In this document: positions 15,824 to 23,488 of the stretch, one piece after another
Numbering within the stretch: position 1 is the stretch's first letter
How the letters are laid out: every line of letters begins with the position of its first letter
Source: an uncultured Clostridia bacterium
GTDB lineage: Bacteria > Bacillota > Clostridia > Peptostreptococcales > Anaerovoracaceae
DNA length: 24,735 nucleotides
Reading direction: 5' to 3'
NCBI GenBank assembly: GCA_938009115.1
Contig: CALLHZ010000097.1
Location: 1 to 24,735 of the forward strand
The notes under the pieces: model-generated
The model's input: only the letters and a program-made list of their open reading frames with translations
Database searches by the model: none
What the model was told of the DNA's origin: nothing
Translations under genes and position numbers: made by a program

Positions 15824-16306
15824 ATGGACCAGCCCCGCTATTACATGGGCATCGCTTTGGAAGAGGCAAAAAAGGCCTTCGAGGAAGGCGAAGTCCCCGT
15901 GGGCGCAGTGGTCGTCAGAGGCGGAGATATCGTCGGGAGAGGCCACAACCGGGTGGAGACCGACAAAGATCCCACCGCCCACGCCGAGATCCTGGCGATC
16001 CGGCAGGCGGCCCGAACCCTGGGAGGCTGGCGGCTGAGCGACTGCGACCTGTACGTCACCGTGGAGCCCTGCGCCATGTGCGCCGGCGCCATCGTCCTGT
16101 CGCGGATCGACCGGTTGTTCGTCGGAGCGCCGGATCCTAAAGCAGGCGCTTGCTTTTCCGTCAATCATCTTGTCACCGATTCCAGGCTCAACCATCGGGT
16201 CGAGCTTTTCACAGGCGTCCTGGAAGAGGAATGCCGCCAGTTGATGCGGCGATTTTTCCGGAGACTGCGCAAATCATGCCCTGCATTGGAGGAACCCCAA
16301 GAATGA
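15824..16306 (+). CDS. tadA: tRNA-specific adenosine deaminase
   Basis: A 160-residue TadA homologue that deaminates A34 to inosine in the anticodon of tRNA-Arg(ACG), letting it read CGU, CGC and CGA. The zinc deaminase motifs are H53 with catalytic E55 in TAHAEILAI, and C83 and C86 in EPCAMCAGAI. The family-specific DPKAGACFSV follows, in the position equivalent to DxKxGAxGS of TadA. The ATG at 15824 has GAGAGG upstream. Its TGA overlaps the ATG of the next gene by 4 bp, so translation of the two should be coupled. A good promoter precedes it. Length is normal. Confidence 0.95.
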   Translation: MDQPRYYMGIALEEAKKAFEEGEVPVGAVVVRGGDIVGRGHNRVETDKDPTAHAEILAIRQAARTLGGWRLSDCDLYVTVEPCAMCAGAIVLSRIDRLFVGAPDPKAGACFSVNHLVTDSRLNHRVELFTGVLEEECRQLMRRFFRRLRKSCPALEEPQE

Positions 16307-17190
16307 AACGTATCACCGCTATCATCACGCTGATCCTGCTCCTGACCGTTTTTGCGAGCAGCGCTGTCTTTGCTTCGGGCCTTACCGTCACAGACATTAC
16401 GCCCAAGGACGGCGAAACGGGCAAGCAGCCCCAAAATATGGCCGTCAAAGTCACCTTCAGCCAGGATATGATGGACGAAACGGCCATCGCGGCAAACAAA
16501 GCTTATTTCAGGATCAAGGACGCCGAAGGTGCCGACCAGCCTTTCGAGGTCATGTACAGCGCCGAAAAGTATCCGAATCAGCTGTGGCTGGTCCTGGAAA
16601 ACACGCTGGTATCCGATTCCGAATATACTGTGGAGATCCTCCCGGGGATCCTTTCCGCCGAGGGCGGCACCCTGGATGAGGGAATGACCACCACCTTCAA
16701 GATCCGGAATACCGCCACAGACAACAAAGTAAGCATGGGCCTCATGGCTGTCATGATGGTCTTCATGTTCACCGCCACCTCCAAGGCCGCGAAGAAGTCT
16801 GCCGAAAAGGAAAATTTCGAAGCCTCCGGGAAAATCAAGGAAGAGAACCTGAATCCCTACAAGCTTGCCAAGATCAAGGGCATCTCCCTGGAAGAAGCCA
16901 CGGCTTACGTGGAAAAGGAAAAAGCCAAGATCGCAAAAAAAGAACAGAAACTGGAAGAAGAGAAACGGCGTATCGAAGCGGAAAAAGCCGCGGAACTGGC
17001 GGCCATCGAAGCGGAGCTTTTAGAAGCTGAGCGTTCCGACGGGCGGTACAGGGTGTCCAAGCCGCACTCCTTAAAGGAAGCCGGCGGACGGGTGCCCCGC
17101 TCTGTGGTCAAGAAGAACAAAGCTCGCAGAGAAGCTCAAAAGGCTGCGGGAAAAGCGAAAAGCAGCAATAGAAATAAGAAGAAAAAATAG
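16303..17190 (+). CDS. Signal-peptide protein with Ig-like domain, one membrane helix and a charged coiled-coil tail
   Basis: I do not recognise a named gene. The 295-residue product has a signal peptide (about 1-25, KRITAIITLILLLTVF ... ASSAVFA). An extracellular beta-rich region follows at 27-135, with the motif VTDITPKDGETGKQPQNMAV and TFSQDM, resembling SbsA/Big_5-type Ig-like domains. A membrane helix lies near 143-160 (VSMGLMAVMMVFMFTATS), followed by KAAKK. A strongly charged helical region rich in Lys/Glu (180-245) and a very basic Lys/Arg tail ending NRNKKKK complete it. This implies outside Ig domain, inside coiled coil. The ATG overlaps the tadA stop (ATGA) and has TTGGAGGAACC upstream. 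A strong terminator follows. The function is unknown. Confidence 0.85.
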   Translation: MKRITAIITLILLLTVFASSAVFASGLTVTDITPKDGETGKQPQNMAVKVTFSQDMMDETAIAANKAYFRIKDAEGADQPFEVMYSAEKYPNQLWLVLENTLVSDSEYTVEILPGILSAEGGTLDEGMTTTFKIRNTATDNKVSMGLMAVMMVFMFTATSKAAKKSAEKENFEASGKIKEENLNPYKLAKIKGISLEEATAYVEKEKAKIAKKEQKLEEEKRRIEAEKAAELAAIEAELLEAERSDGRYRVSKPHSLKEAGGRVPRSVVKKNKARREAQKAAGKAKSSNRNKKKK

Positions 17191-17200
17191 CATAAGCACA

Positions 17201-17232
17201 AAAAGGGCAGGACCTCGCGGTCCTGCCCTTTT
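17201..17232. terminator. Bidirectional rho-independent terminator
   Basis: A perfect 14 bp stem, AAAAGGGCAGGACC and its complement, around a TCGC loop. It gives a U-rich 3' arm on both strands and lies between the convergent Ig-domain gene (plus) and alr (minus). Confidence 0.93.
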
Positions 17233-17246
17233 GATTTCTCTTTGTA

Positions 17247-18377
17247 CTATTCCAGGTAGAGGTACGGCAGCCTGAGATCGCAGCCGCAGGTGATATTGTT
17301 GCCGATGGTGCCCACACCCTGGGCAATATCTTCGGCGCCGATGAACAGATCGCCGCTCCTGCCCATGATCACCACTTCGTCGCCGGTTTGCACGTTGGGG
17401 ATATCCGTCACATCCAGCATGCACTGATCCATGCAGATGACGCCGGCAAAGGGCGCGTACTGCCCGCGGACGATGACTTTTCCTTTTTCCCACCAGGGCC
17501 TTGGGATCCCGTCGGCATAACCCATGGCCAGGGTGGCGATGGTACTGGGCCTCTTGGTGATGAGGCTGCGCTCATAGCTGACGGAAAAGCCTTCCGGCAC
17601 GTTCTTCAGTTGAACGATGTTGGCTTTGACTGACATCACCGGCTGGATGCCGGGAACCAGGGTGACGCCGCTTTGGTACCGGCCGTAGAAGATGCCGCCG
17701 GGACGGCAGAGGTCAAAGTGCGAGCTGGGCCTGTCCATGGTGGCCGGACTGTTGGCCAGGGAACACAGGTAGAAAGACAGCCCTCTTTCCATGAGAGCGT
17801 CTCTGATGTGATTGAAACGGCGCTCCTGCTTGTCTGCGTAGCTGCGGTCTTCAAAATCCGACGTTGAGAAATGAGAGAAGATGCCGGCCAGTTTCAGACC
17901 GGGCATTTTGGAAACAGCATAAATTTCCTCTATCGCCTGAGGATCTTTTGCCTGATAGCCGATCCGCCCCATACCGGTGTCCACGATGCCCCATACTTCC
18001 ATCGTCTTGCCCCGCTTGACAGCTTCCGCAGAAAGGGCTCTGGCATAGGAAATATCGGTAAAACCGGTCATGATATCGTACTCGACCACTGTATCCACAT
18101 ACATTTCAGGGGTAAGTCCCAGCATGATGATGCGGTCCTCGATACCGGCCTCCCGGAGCTGGACTGCTTCGGACAGGGTCGAGATCCCGAAGGTGCTGAT
18201 CCCGTTCCGCCGCATGACTCTGACGCACTCCAGCACACCGTGCCCGTAGGCGTTGGCCTTGACGATGCCGCAGATCTGGGAACCGGGAGAAACCCTCGAC
18301 TGTATGATTTTGACATTGTTTTCCAGCGCCTTCAGATCGATTTCCACCCACGCCGGGCGAAGGCCTTCCTTAAACAT
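17247..18377 (-). CDS. alr: Alanine racemase
   Basis: A 376-residue PLP enzyme that interconverts L- and D-alanine for peptidoglycan and, in Gram-positives, teichoic acid D-alanylation. The PLP lysine is K40 in VKANAYGHG, the family arginine R138 is in DTGMGRIG, and the second catalytic base Y268 is in VSYERS. The later motifs GYADGIPR and CMDQCMLDV are also intact. The ATG at 18375-18377 follows a strong AGGAGGTGCGTGA site, and the promoter lies at 18434-18462. The gene appears monocistronic, ending at the bidirectional terminator, and is divergent from the SDR gene. Length is normal; it shows no fusion or VanT-like membrane part. Confidence 0.96.
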   Translation of the reverse strand: MFKEGLRPAWVEIDLKALENNVKIIQSRVSPGSQICGIVKANAYGHGVLECVRVMRRNGISTFGISTLSEAVQLREAGIEDRIIMLGLTPEMYVDTVVEYDIMTGFTDISYARALSAEAVKRGKTMEVWGIVDTGMGRIGYQAKDPQAIEEIYAVSKMPGLKLAGIFSHFSTSDFEDRSYADKQERRFNHIRDALMERGLSFYLCSLANSPATMDRPSSHFDLCRPGGIFYGRYQSGVTLVPGIQPVMSVKANIVQLKNVPEGFSVSYERSLITKRPSTIATLAMGYADGIPRPWWEKGKVIVRGQYAPFAGVICMDQCMLDVTDIPNVQTGDEVVIMGRSGDLFIGAEDIAQGVGTIGNNITCGCDLRLPYLYLE

Positions 18378-18433
18378 TCACGCACCTCCTCGCGCTATCT
18401 ATCTGTAAATTTATGTTTCATCCGTTCTTTTTC

Positions 18434-18462
18434 AGTATACCGCCGCAAAAAACAGAATGCAA
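18434..18462 (-). promoter_or_regulatory. Promoter of alr
   Basis: Minus strand -35 TTGCAT (18457-18462), 17 bp spacer, -10 TATACT (18434-18439); the leader is about 50 nt. Confidence 0.85.
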
Positions 18463-18481
18463 GACGAAACAGGGACGCCTA

Positions 18482-18490
18482 TGGTACAAT
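18482..18490 (+). promoter_or_regulatory. Possible extended -10 promoter of the SDR gene
   Basis: TGGTACAAT is a TGn-extended -10 hexamer (TACAAT at 18485-18490). No convincing -35 box lies 17 bp upstream, which is tolerable for extended -10 promoters. It would give a leader of about 50 nt. Confidence 0.5.
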
Positions 18491-18549
18491 AAGGCCGACG
18501 AAATCCAAAATCGGTCCCGTCGCGTATCGACGGGAAGAGGAGCGGAAAC

Positions 18550-19284
18550 ATGCATCAGACCACATTGATCAGCGGCGCCAGCGGCGCCATCGGGGGCGCC
18601 TGTGCGCTGGCTATGGCCAGGCGGGGAGACCGGATCGCAGTGCACTGCCATCAGCATCGGCCGGAAGCCGAGGCATTGGTCGCAAAAATCCTGGATATGG
18701 GCTGCAGTGCAAAGCTTTTTCGGGCTGATCTGACTCGCAGGGAAGAAGTGCAACGGCTCTGCGCGGACATCGCCGGGGCCTTTGGCGCCATCGACGTGCT
18801 GGTGAACAATGCCGGGGCGGCTCAGTTCTCGCAGTTTCAGGATATCGAAGAAAGCGACTGGGACCGCATCCTGGATGCAAATCTCAAAAGCGCCTACCTG
18901 CTGACCCGGGCGGTGTTGCCTCAAATGATCAGCCGCAAAAAAGGATGCATCGTAAACATCGCTTCCATGTGGGGCCAGGTTGGCGCTTCCTGCGAAGTTC
19001 ATTACTCCGCCGCCAAGGGCGGCCTCATTGCTATGACCAAGGCTCTGGCCAAGGAGGTGGGCCCCTCGGGTATCCGGGTGAACTGCGTAGCGCCCGGCGT
19101 GATCGACACGCCGATGATCCGGGATCTGGATGCCGACGCACGCCGCGCCCTGGCGGCGGAAACACCGTTGGGCCGCCTGGGCGAGCCCCGGGACGTGGCC
19201 GGCGCCGTGCTGTTCCTGACCGGAGAAGACGCTTCCTTTATTACAGGACAAGTTTTAGGCGTTAACGGAGGCTTTGTGATTTAG
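18550..19284 (+). CDS. Short-chain dehydrogenase/reductase (FabG-like)
   Basis: A 244-residue classical SDR with a Rossmann fold. The cofactor motif is GASGAIGG (9-16), NNAG lies at 86-89, and the catalytic tetrad is N111, S139, Y152 and K156 (YSAAK). It looks most like 3-oxoacyl-ACP reductase (FabG) in length and pattern, including PGVIDTPM and the C-terminal ITGQVLGVNGG. However, it stands alone, away from any fatty acid synthesis genes, so the true substrate is uncertain. The ATG at 18550 has a GAGGAGCGG site eight bases upstream. It is divergent from alr and convergent with pyrG. Confidence 0.92.
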   Translation: MHQTTLISGASGAIGGACALAMARRGDRIAVHCHQHRPEAEALVAKILDMGCSAKLFRADLTRREEVQRLCADIAGAFGAIDVLVNNAGAAQFSQFQDIEESDWDRILDANLKSAYLLTRAVLPQMISRKKGCIVNIASMWGQVGASCEVHYSAAKGGLIAMTKALAKEVGPSGIRVNCVAPGVIDTPMIRDLDADARRALAAETPLGRLGEPRDVAGAVLFLTGEDASFITGQVLGVNGGFVI

Positions 19285-19291
19285 ATAAACC

Positions 19292-19317
19292 CGGGCCCCA
19301 GCAAAAGCGGAGGCCCG
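19292..19317. terminator. Bulged hairpin between the convergent SDR and pyrG genes
   Basis: CGGGCC pairs with GGCCCG, extended inward by CC/GG and GC/GC around an AAAA loop, with two single-base bulges. The following T-rich sequence is poor on both strands (TTTATCT on the minus strand), so it is a moderate terminator candidate for either gene. Confidence 0.45.
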
Positions 19318-19325
19318 ATACGGTT

Positions 19326-20918
19326 TTACCGCAGGCAGACACGGACAAGCTCCCGGAACAAGGGATGGGCCCGGTTCGGTCTGCTTTTAAATTCCGGGTG
19401 ATACTGCACGCCCACAAAGAAGCGGTTGGCAGGGATCTCCACCGCTTCCACCAAATGACCGTCGGGAGATGTCCCGCTGATGGAAAGCCCCGCTGCCAGC
19501 GCTTCTTCCCGGTAATCGTTGTTGAATTCATACCGGTGCCGGTGGCGTTCCCAGATCACTTCTTCACCGTAGACTTCGTGCATCCGGCTTCCTTGTTTGA
19601 TGTGGCAGGGCCATGCGCCCAAACGCATGGTGCCGCCCTTGGGAATGTTTCCCATCTGGTCCGGCATCAGGGCGATCACAGAATGAAGCCCTTCGGGTTC
19701 GAATTCGCTGGAGTTCGCCTCGGCATAGCCCAGCACATTTCGAGCAAACTCGATGCAGGCGATCTGCATACCCAGGCAAAGCCCTAAATAGGGGATATCA
19801 TGCTCCCGGGCATAGCGGGCTGTTTCGATCTTGCCGGGAATGCCCCGGCTTCCAAAGCCGCCGGGGATCACGATCCCGTCCACATCCTTCAGCCGCGCCC
19901 CCGCGGTTTCCGGTGTGATTTCTTCTGAGTCGATCCAGCGGATCTCCACTTCCGTGCCGTTTTCAAAGCCGGCGTGATGCAGGGATTCGGCCACGGACAG
20001 ATAGGCGTCGTGCAGCCGGATGTATTTTCCGACCAGGGCGATGACCACTTTCCGCTGTCTTCCGTCGATCCTTTCCACCAAGCCCTCCCACTCCTTCATG
20101 TCGCAGGGCCCTGCCTTCAGCTCCAGCTCGCGGCAAACGACACCGGAAAAATTTTGAGATTCCAGCATCAAGGGCACTTTATACAGGCTGTCCGCCGTCA
20201 CGTTCTGAATGACGCAATCCCGCTTCACATCGCAAAACATGGCGATTTTGTCAATGGTTTCACTTTGGAGAAATCCCTTGGAGCGAGTGACAATGATGTC
20301 CGGCAGCAAGCCGGAAGCCCGAAGGTCCCGGACGGAATGCTGGGTGGGCTTGGACTTGTATTCACCGGTCCCTTCCAGTTCCGGCACCAGGGTCACATGG
20401 ATCAGCAGGCTGTTTCCCCGCCCGGCTTCCCGCTGGATCTGGCGCACCGCCTCCAAAAAAGGCTGGCTTTCGATATCTCCCACAGTGCCGCCGATTTCGG
20501 TGATCACCACCTGGGCTTCGCTTTTTTTGCCGGTGCCCCGGATAAAGGCTTTGATCTCATCGGTGATGTGCGGGATCACCTGAACAGTCTGCCCCAGGAA
20601 AACACCGGAACGTTCCTTGTTCAACACATCCCGATAGACGCTCCCGGTGGTCAGATTGGCATAGCGATCCACGTTCTCATCCATAAAACGCTCGTAATGC
20701 CCCAGGTCCAGGTCGGTTTCACCCCCGTCCTCGGTCACGAAAACTTCGCCATGCTGGTAAGGGCTCATGGTGCCCGGGTCCACGTTGATGTAGGGATCCA
20801 GCTTCTGCGCGGCGACGCGAAGCCCCCGCTGCTTCAGCAGCCTGCCCAGTGATGCTGCCGTGATCCCCTTCCCCAGTCCGGATACCACGCCTCCTGTAAC
20901 GAATATGTACTTGGTCAT
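19326..20918 (-). CDS. pyrG: CTP synthase
   Basis: A 530-residue CTP synthase that aminates UTP to CTP using ATP and glutamine. The synthetase domain begins TKYIFVTGGVVSGLGKG with the nucleotide-binding loop, followed by LDPYINVDPGTMSPYQHGE. The C-terminal class I glutamine amidotransferase domain has nucleophile C381 in LGLCLGMQ, and H507 and E509 in QYHPEF. The ATG at 20916-20918 has an AAAGGAGGCG site; a longer in-frame reading passes through the leader hairpin and is not credible. The 5' leader of about 120 nt holds a long hairpin followed by UUUUU, so attenuation is likely. Length is normal. Confidence 0.97.
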   Translation of the reverse strand: MTKYIFVTGGVVSGLGKGITAASLGRLLKQRGLRVAAQKLDPYINVDPGTMSPYQHGEVFVTEDGGETDLDLGHYERFMDENVDRYANLTTGSVYRDVLNKERSGVFLGQTVQVIPHITDEIKAFIRGTGKKSEAQVVITEIGGTVGDIESQPFLEAVRQIQREAGRGNSLLIHVTLVPELEGTGEYKSKPTQHSVRDLRASGLLPDIIVTRSKGFLQSETIDKIAMFCDVKRDCVIQNVTADSLYKVPLMLESQNFSGVVCRELELKAGPCDMKEWEGLVERIDGRQRKVVIALVGKYIRLHDAYLSVAESLHHAGFENGTEVEIRWIDSEEITPETAGARLKDVDGIVIPGGFGSRGIPGKIETARYAREHDIPYLGLCLGMQIACIEFARNVLGYAEANSSEFEPEGLHSVIALMPDQMGNIPKGGTMRLGAWPCHIKQGSRMHEVYGEEVIWERHRHRYEFNNDYREEALAAGLSISGTSPDGHLVEAVEIPANRFFVGVQYHPEFKSRPNRAHPLFRELVRVCLR

Positions 20919-20946
20919 CGCTATCGCCTCCTTTGGCTGATGATTT

Positions 20947-21025
20947 TGAAACACGCAAAAACGGCCGTTTGAAGAGTGTAGGATACAGAGTCTACACCTC
21001 CAACGACCGCCCGATACGTGTTTCA
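20947..21025 (-). promoter_or_regulatory. Structured pyrG leader with attenuator-like terminator hairpin
   Basis: In transcript sense, an 18 nt arm (21009-20992, CGGTCGTTGGAGGTGTAG) pairs with a 20 nt arm (20981-20962) in about 18 base pairs (two G-U) with two single-base bulges, around a 10 nt loop. TTTTT (20961-20957) follows directly. This is intrinsic-terminator geometry inside the leader. An outer inverted repeat TGAAACACG (21025-21017) / CGTGTTTCA (20955-20947) encloses it. CTP-sensing attenuation is known for pyrG in Bacillus, but it needs a GGG transcript start, which I do not see here, so the mechanism may differ. Confidence 0.75.
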
Positions 21026-21043
21026 TATTGAATTACATGCTAC

Positions 21044-21072
21044 AGGATATTCTGTCAAACGGAATTTGTCAA
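21044..21072 (-). promoter_or_regulatory. Promoter of pyrG
   Basis: Minus strand -35 TTGACA (perfect, 21067-21072), 17 bp spacer, -10 TATCCT (21044-21049). A second TTGACA lies at 21053-21058 but lacks a good -10 box. The start point should be near 21037. Confidence 0.75.
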
Positions 21073-21089
21073 GAAAAAATCCATCGTTA

Positions 21090-21821
21090 TCAAAAATTTT
21101 TGGATATTGTTTCGAAAACAGGGATCAAAGCAAGGAATGCGATCTGTGAGACTTCGCAGAGCAGGCCCAGCACATCGCCGGTGATCCCTCCAAGGGTCCG
21201 CTCCACACGCCGGGTAAGGATCCCTGCCAGCAGGAGGGACAGCGCGGCCGGAAGAAGCAAAGCCGGTTCCGCCAGACCAAGGACAAAAAACACGAGCATT
21301 GCTCCGATCCATGTGCACGAGCGGGTGCAGTGCTCAGCAAAAAGACGAGCCATTCCTTCGGGGCGAACATAAGGGGAAAGCTGCACGGCCAGGGCGGGCG
21401 TGCATTTGCCGATCACCGGAAAGAAAAAGAGCGCCGCAGGAGATGCCGAAGGCAGAAGCGCCAGATAGAATGCGGAGGCGACGATCAGACCAAGGACCCC
21501 AAAGCTGCCGCTGCGGCTGTCCTTCATGATTTCCAGCATGGTCTCCCGGTCCCTGCCGCTGAACAGGGCGTCGCAGCTGTCGGCCAGGCCGTCCAGGTGA
21601 AGTCCTCCGGTGATCAGAAGATACAGAAGGAACAGCATCACCCCCGAAAGTGAGCCGGGCACATACGGACGGGCAAAGGCAGCGATCCAGAGAAACCCTC
21701 CGGTGACGGCGCCCACCAAAGGCAGCAGCTTGATCCCCTTGATATATCTCTCCTCTGTGTAAGGGGTCTGAGGCAAGGGCAAGCGGGTAAAAAATGCCAG
21801 CATCAGCAGAAACGGTTTCAT
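21090..21821 (-). CDS. cobS: Adenosylcobinamide-GDP ribazoletransferase (cobalamin synthase)
   Basis: A 243-residue polytopic membrane enzyme that joins adenosylcobinamide-GDP to alpha-ribazole (phosphate), the last assembly step of adenosylcobalamin. The family motif GGLHLDGLADSCDALFSG contains the Mg-binding acidic residues D77, D81 and D84, and KDSRSGSFG follows. Six or so membrane helices are evident. The ATG at 21819-21821 overlaps the cobU stop by 4 bp (ATGA), so the longer in-frame reading into cobU is a shadow. It is the last gene of the cobTUS group. No strong terminator follows, and the pyrG promoter begins only 18 bp after the stop. Confidence 0.95.
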   Translation of the reverse strand: MKPFLLMLAFFTRLPLPQTPYTEERYIKGIKLLPLVGAVTGGFLWIAAFARPYVPGSLSGVMLFLLYLLITGGLHLDGLADSCDALFSGRDRETMLEIMKDSRSGSFGVLGLIVASAFYLALLPSASPAALFFFPVIGKCTPALAVQLSPYVRPEGMARLFAEHCTRSCTWIGAMLVFFVLGLAEPALLLPAALSLLLAGILTRRVERTLGGITGDVLGLLCEVSQIAFLALIPVFETISKNF

Positions 21822-22390
21822 CGAGGCTCCTTCAGCGTCAGAGGGATGCCGCAGGTCATCAGCACGACCTGATCGGCCAGAGCGGCCGCCAGGCAGTTGA
21901 TCCGCCCCAGGGCGTCCCGGTACATCCTGGATACCGAAGAGGATGGAATCAGACCGTCTCCCACTTCGTTGGTGATGAGGATCAGGGATTTTCCTTCTTC
22001 CCGGCACAAATCGATCAGGTCCCGGAGATCTTTGGAAACGGATCCTTCCAGGTTCTTCATTTGCTCCGCATCGGGACGGTCCCAGTCAGAGAGCCCGTGA
22101 TACAGTGTGTTGTTCAGCGCAAAACCGATGCAGTCCAGCAAGACCGCATCGGCATGTTGAAAAAGGTCCGAATTTTTTAATGCGCCAAAGTCGGCAGCCC
22201 GCTCCTCGGTGGTCCAGTCCGCCGGACGGCGGGCCCGGTGTGCCTGGATCCGCTGCTCCATCTCCGGATCTGTGGCCACAGCCGTAGCGATATACAGTAC
22301 GGACGACCCCCCGAGCTCCAGTGCCAAGGCTTCGCCGTAAGCGCTCTTGCCGCTTCGGGCGCCGCCGGTGATCAATGTAACGGTGCTCAT
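21818..22390 (-). CDS. cobU: Adenosylcobinamide kinase / adenosylcobinamide-phosphate guanylyltransferase
   Basis: A 190-residue bifunctional enzyme that phosphorylates adenosylcobinamide and then adds GMP, activating it for lower-ligand attachment. The P-loop is GGARSGKS at 9-16, and the guanylylated histidine is probably H51 in AHRARRP, matching the family motif. LITNEVGDGLIP near residue 140 is also characteristic of CobU/CobP. The ATG at 22388-22390 overlaps the cobT stop (ATGA), and its own stop overlaps the cobS start, so the three genes are translationally coupled. Length is normal. Confidence 0.96.
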   Translation of the reverse strand: MSTVTLITGGARSGKSAYGEALALELGGSSVLYIATAVATDPEMEQRIQAHRARRPADWTTEERAADFGALKNSDLFQHADAVLLDCIGFALNNTLYHGLSDWDRPDAEQMKNLEGSVSKDLRDLIDLCREEGKSLILITNEVGDGLIPSSSVSRMYRDALGRINCLAAALADQVVLMTCGIPLTLKEPR

Positions 22391-23463
22391 GGCACATCCT
22401 TCCGGATATCGATGCGATAGGTCTGATCGAGTTGGGCTTGCTCAAAGGTATGCATTTCCGACAGCATGGCGCAGGCAGCGCCGATGAGCGGAAATGCCAG
22501 AGCGCAACCGGTGCCTTCTCCCAAACGCATATCCAGGTCGATGCAGGGCGCCAGGCCCAGTTCCCGGATGCACCGCCCGTAGGAGGGCTCCTGAGAACGG
22601 TGAGAGGCAAACATATAGTCCGCACAAGAGGGGGCAAGGCGAAAGGCCATCAAGGCCGCCAGGGCGGATATCGCTCCGTCGATCACGATAGGCATCCGAT
22701 ACAAGGCCGCGCCCAGATAACACCCCACCAGGCCGGCAATGTCCAGGCCTCCGACTTTCGACAGCACATCCAACGGATCTTCAGAATCAGGCTGATGGAG
22801 GGCAAGAGCCGCCCGGATCACTTCTTTTTTGTGATCCAAGCCCTGATCCGTCAGTCCGCCGCCTTTACCGACGGCTTCGTCGGCAGACAGACCTGTCAGC
22901 GCCATGACACAGGCGCTGGTGGTGCTGGTATTGCCGATACCCATCTCCCCGGTGCCCAGGATCTCATAGCCTGCGTCCCGAGCTTCTCTTACCAGGTCCA
23001 CACCCACCAGAACGGCGGCTTCCGCCTCCTGTCGCGTCATCGCGGGTACTTTGGCAAAATTAGCTGTTCCGTTGCGGATCTTGCGGGGAAGAACGAGGTC
23101 GCAGGCCGGATCTCCTTTGATGCCGATGTCTGCCACCTTCAGGTCTGCATGGGCATAATGTGCCAGTACGCCCACACCCGAAACACCCCCGGCGATATTG
23201 GCGATATGCCACCGGGTCATGTCCTGAGGCGTGCCCGCCACACCTTCCTCGCATATGCCATTGTCGGCAGCAAGGATGATGATACAACGTTTTTCAACTT
23301 TGTTGAACAGTTGTCCGGTGACACCGGCCATACGCACGGCTGTTTTCTCCAGGCGCCCCAGACTGCCGAGGGGCTTCAGGAGGTTATCGTTGCGGGCTTC
23401 CGCCAGCTCCATGGCAGCCCGGTCCGCCGGCTCGATCCTGCGGAGGATGGTTTCCAGATCCAT
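22387..23463 (-). CDS. cobT: Nicotinate-nucleotide-dimethylbenzimidazole phosphoribosyltransferase
   Basis: A 358-residue CobT that transfers phosphoribose from nicotinate mononucleotide to dimethylbenzimidazole (or another base), giving alpha-ribazole phosphate, the lower ligand of cobalamin. Motifs: KPLGSLGRLE near the N-terminus, EMGIGNTSTTSA in the middle, and the catalytic glutamate E316 in GEGTGCALAFPL (E317 in the Salmonella enzyme). The ATG at 23461-23463 has an AAAGGAG site seven bases upstream; an in-frame ATG seven codons earlier lacks one. It lies 25 bp after the ECF S-component gene and overlaps cobU by 4 bp. No corrin ring genes are in the window. Confidence 0.96.
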   Translation of the reverse strand: MDLETILRRIEPADRAAMELAEARNDNLLKPLGSLGRLEKTAVRMAGVTGQLFNKVEKRCIIILAADNGICEEGVAGTPQDMTRWHIANIAGGVSGVGVLAHYAHADLKVADIGIKGDPACDLVLPRKIRNGTANFAKVPAMTRQEAEAAVLVGVDLVREARDAGYEILGTGEMGIGNTSTTSACVMALTGLSADEAVGKGGGLTDQGLDHKKEVIRAALALHQPDSEDPLDVLSKVGGLDIAGLVGCYLGAALYRMPIVIDGAISALAALMAFRLAPSCADYMFASHRSQEPSYGRCIRELGLAPCIDLDMRLGEGTGCALAFPLIGAACAMLSEMHTFEQAQLDQTYRIDIRKDVP

Positions 23464-23488
23464 TGGGTCTCCTTTACGGAACATACGG

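Noticed and set aside
21010..21050. Bacillus-type GGG reiterative-initiation signal for pyrG
   Set aside because: No G-run lies at the expected distance from the -10 box; the first one is about 30 nt downstream of it.
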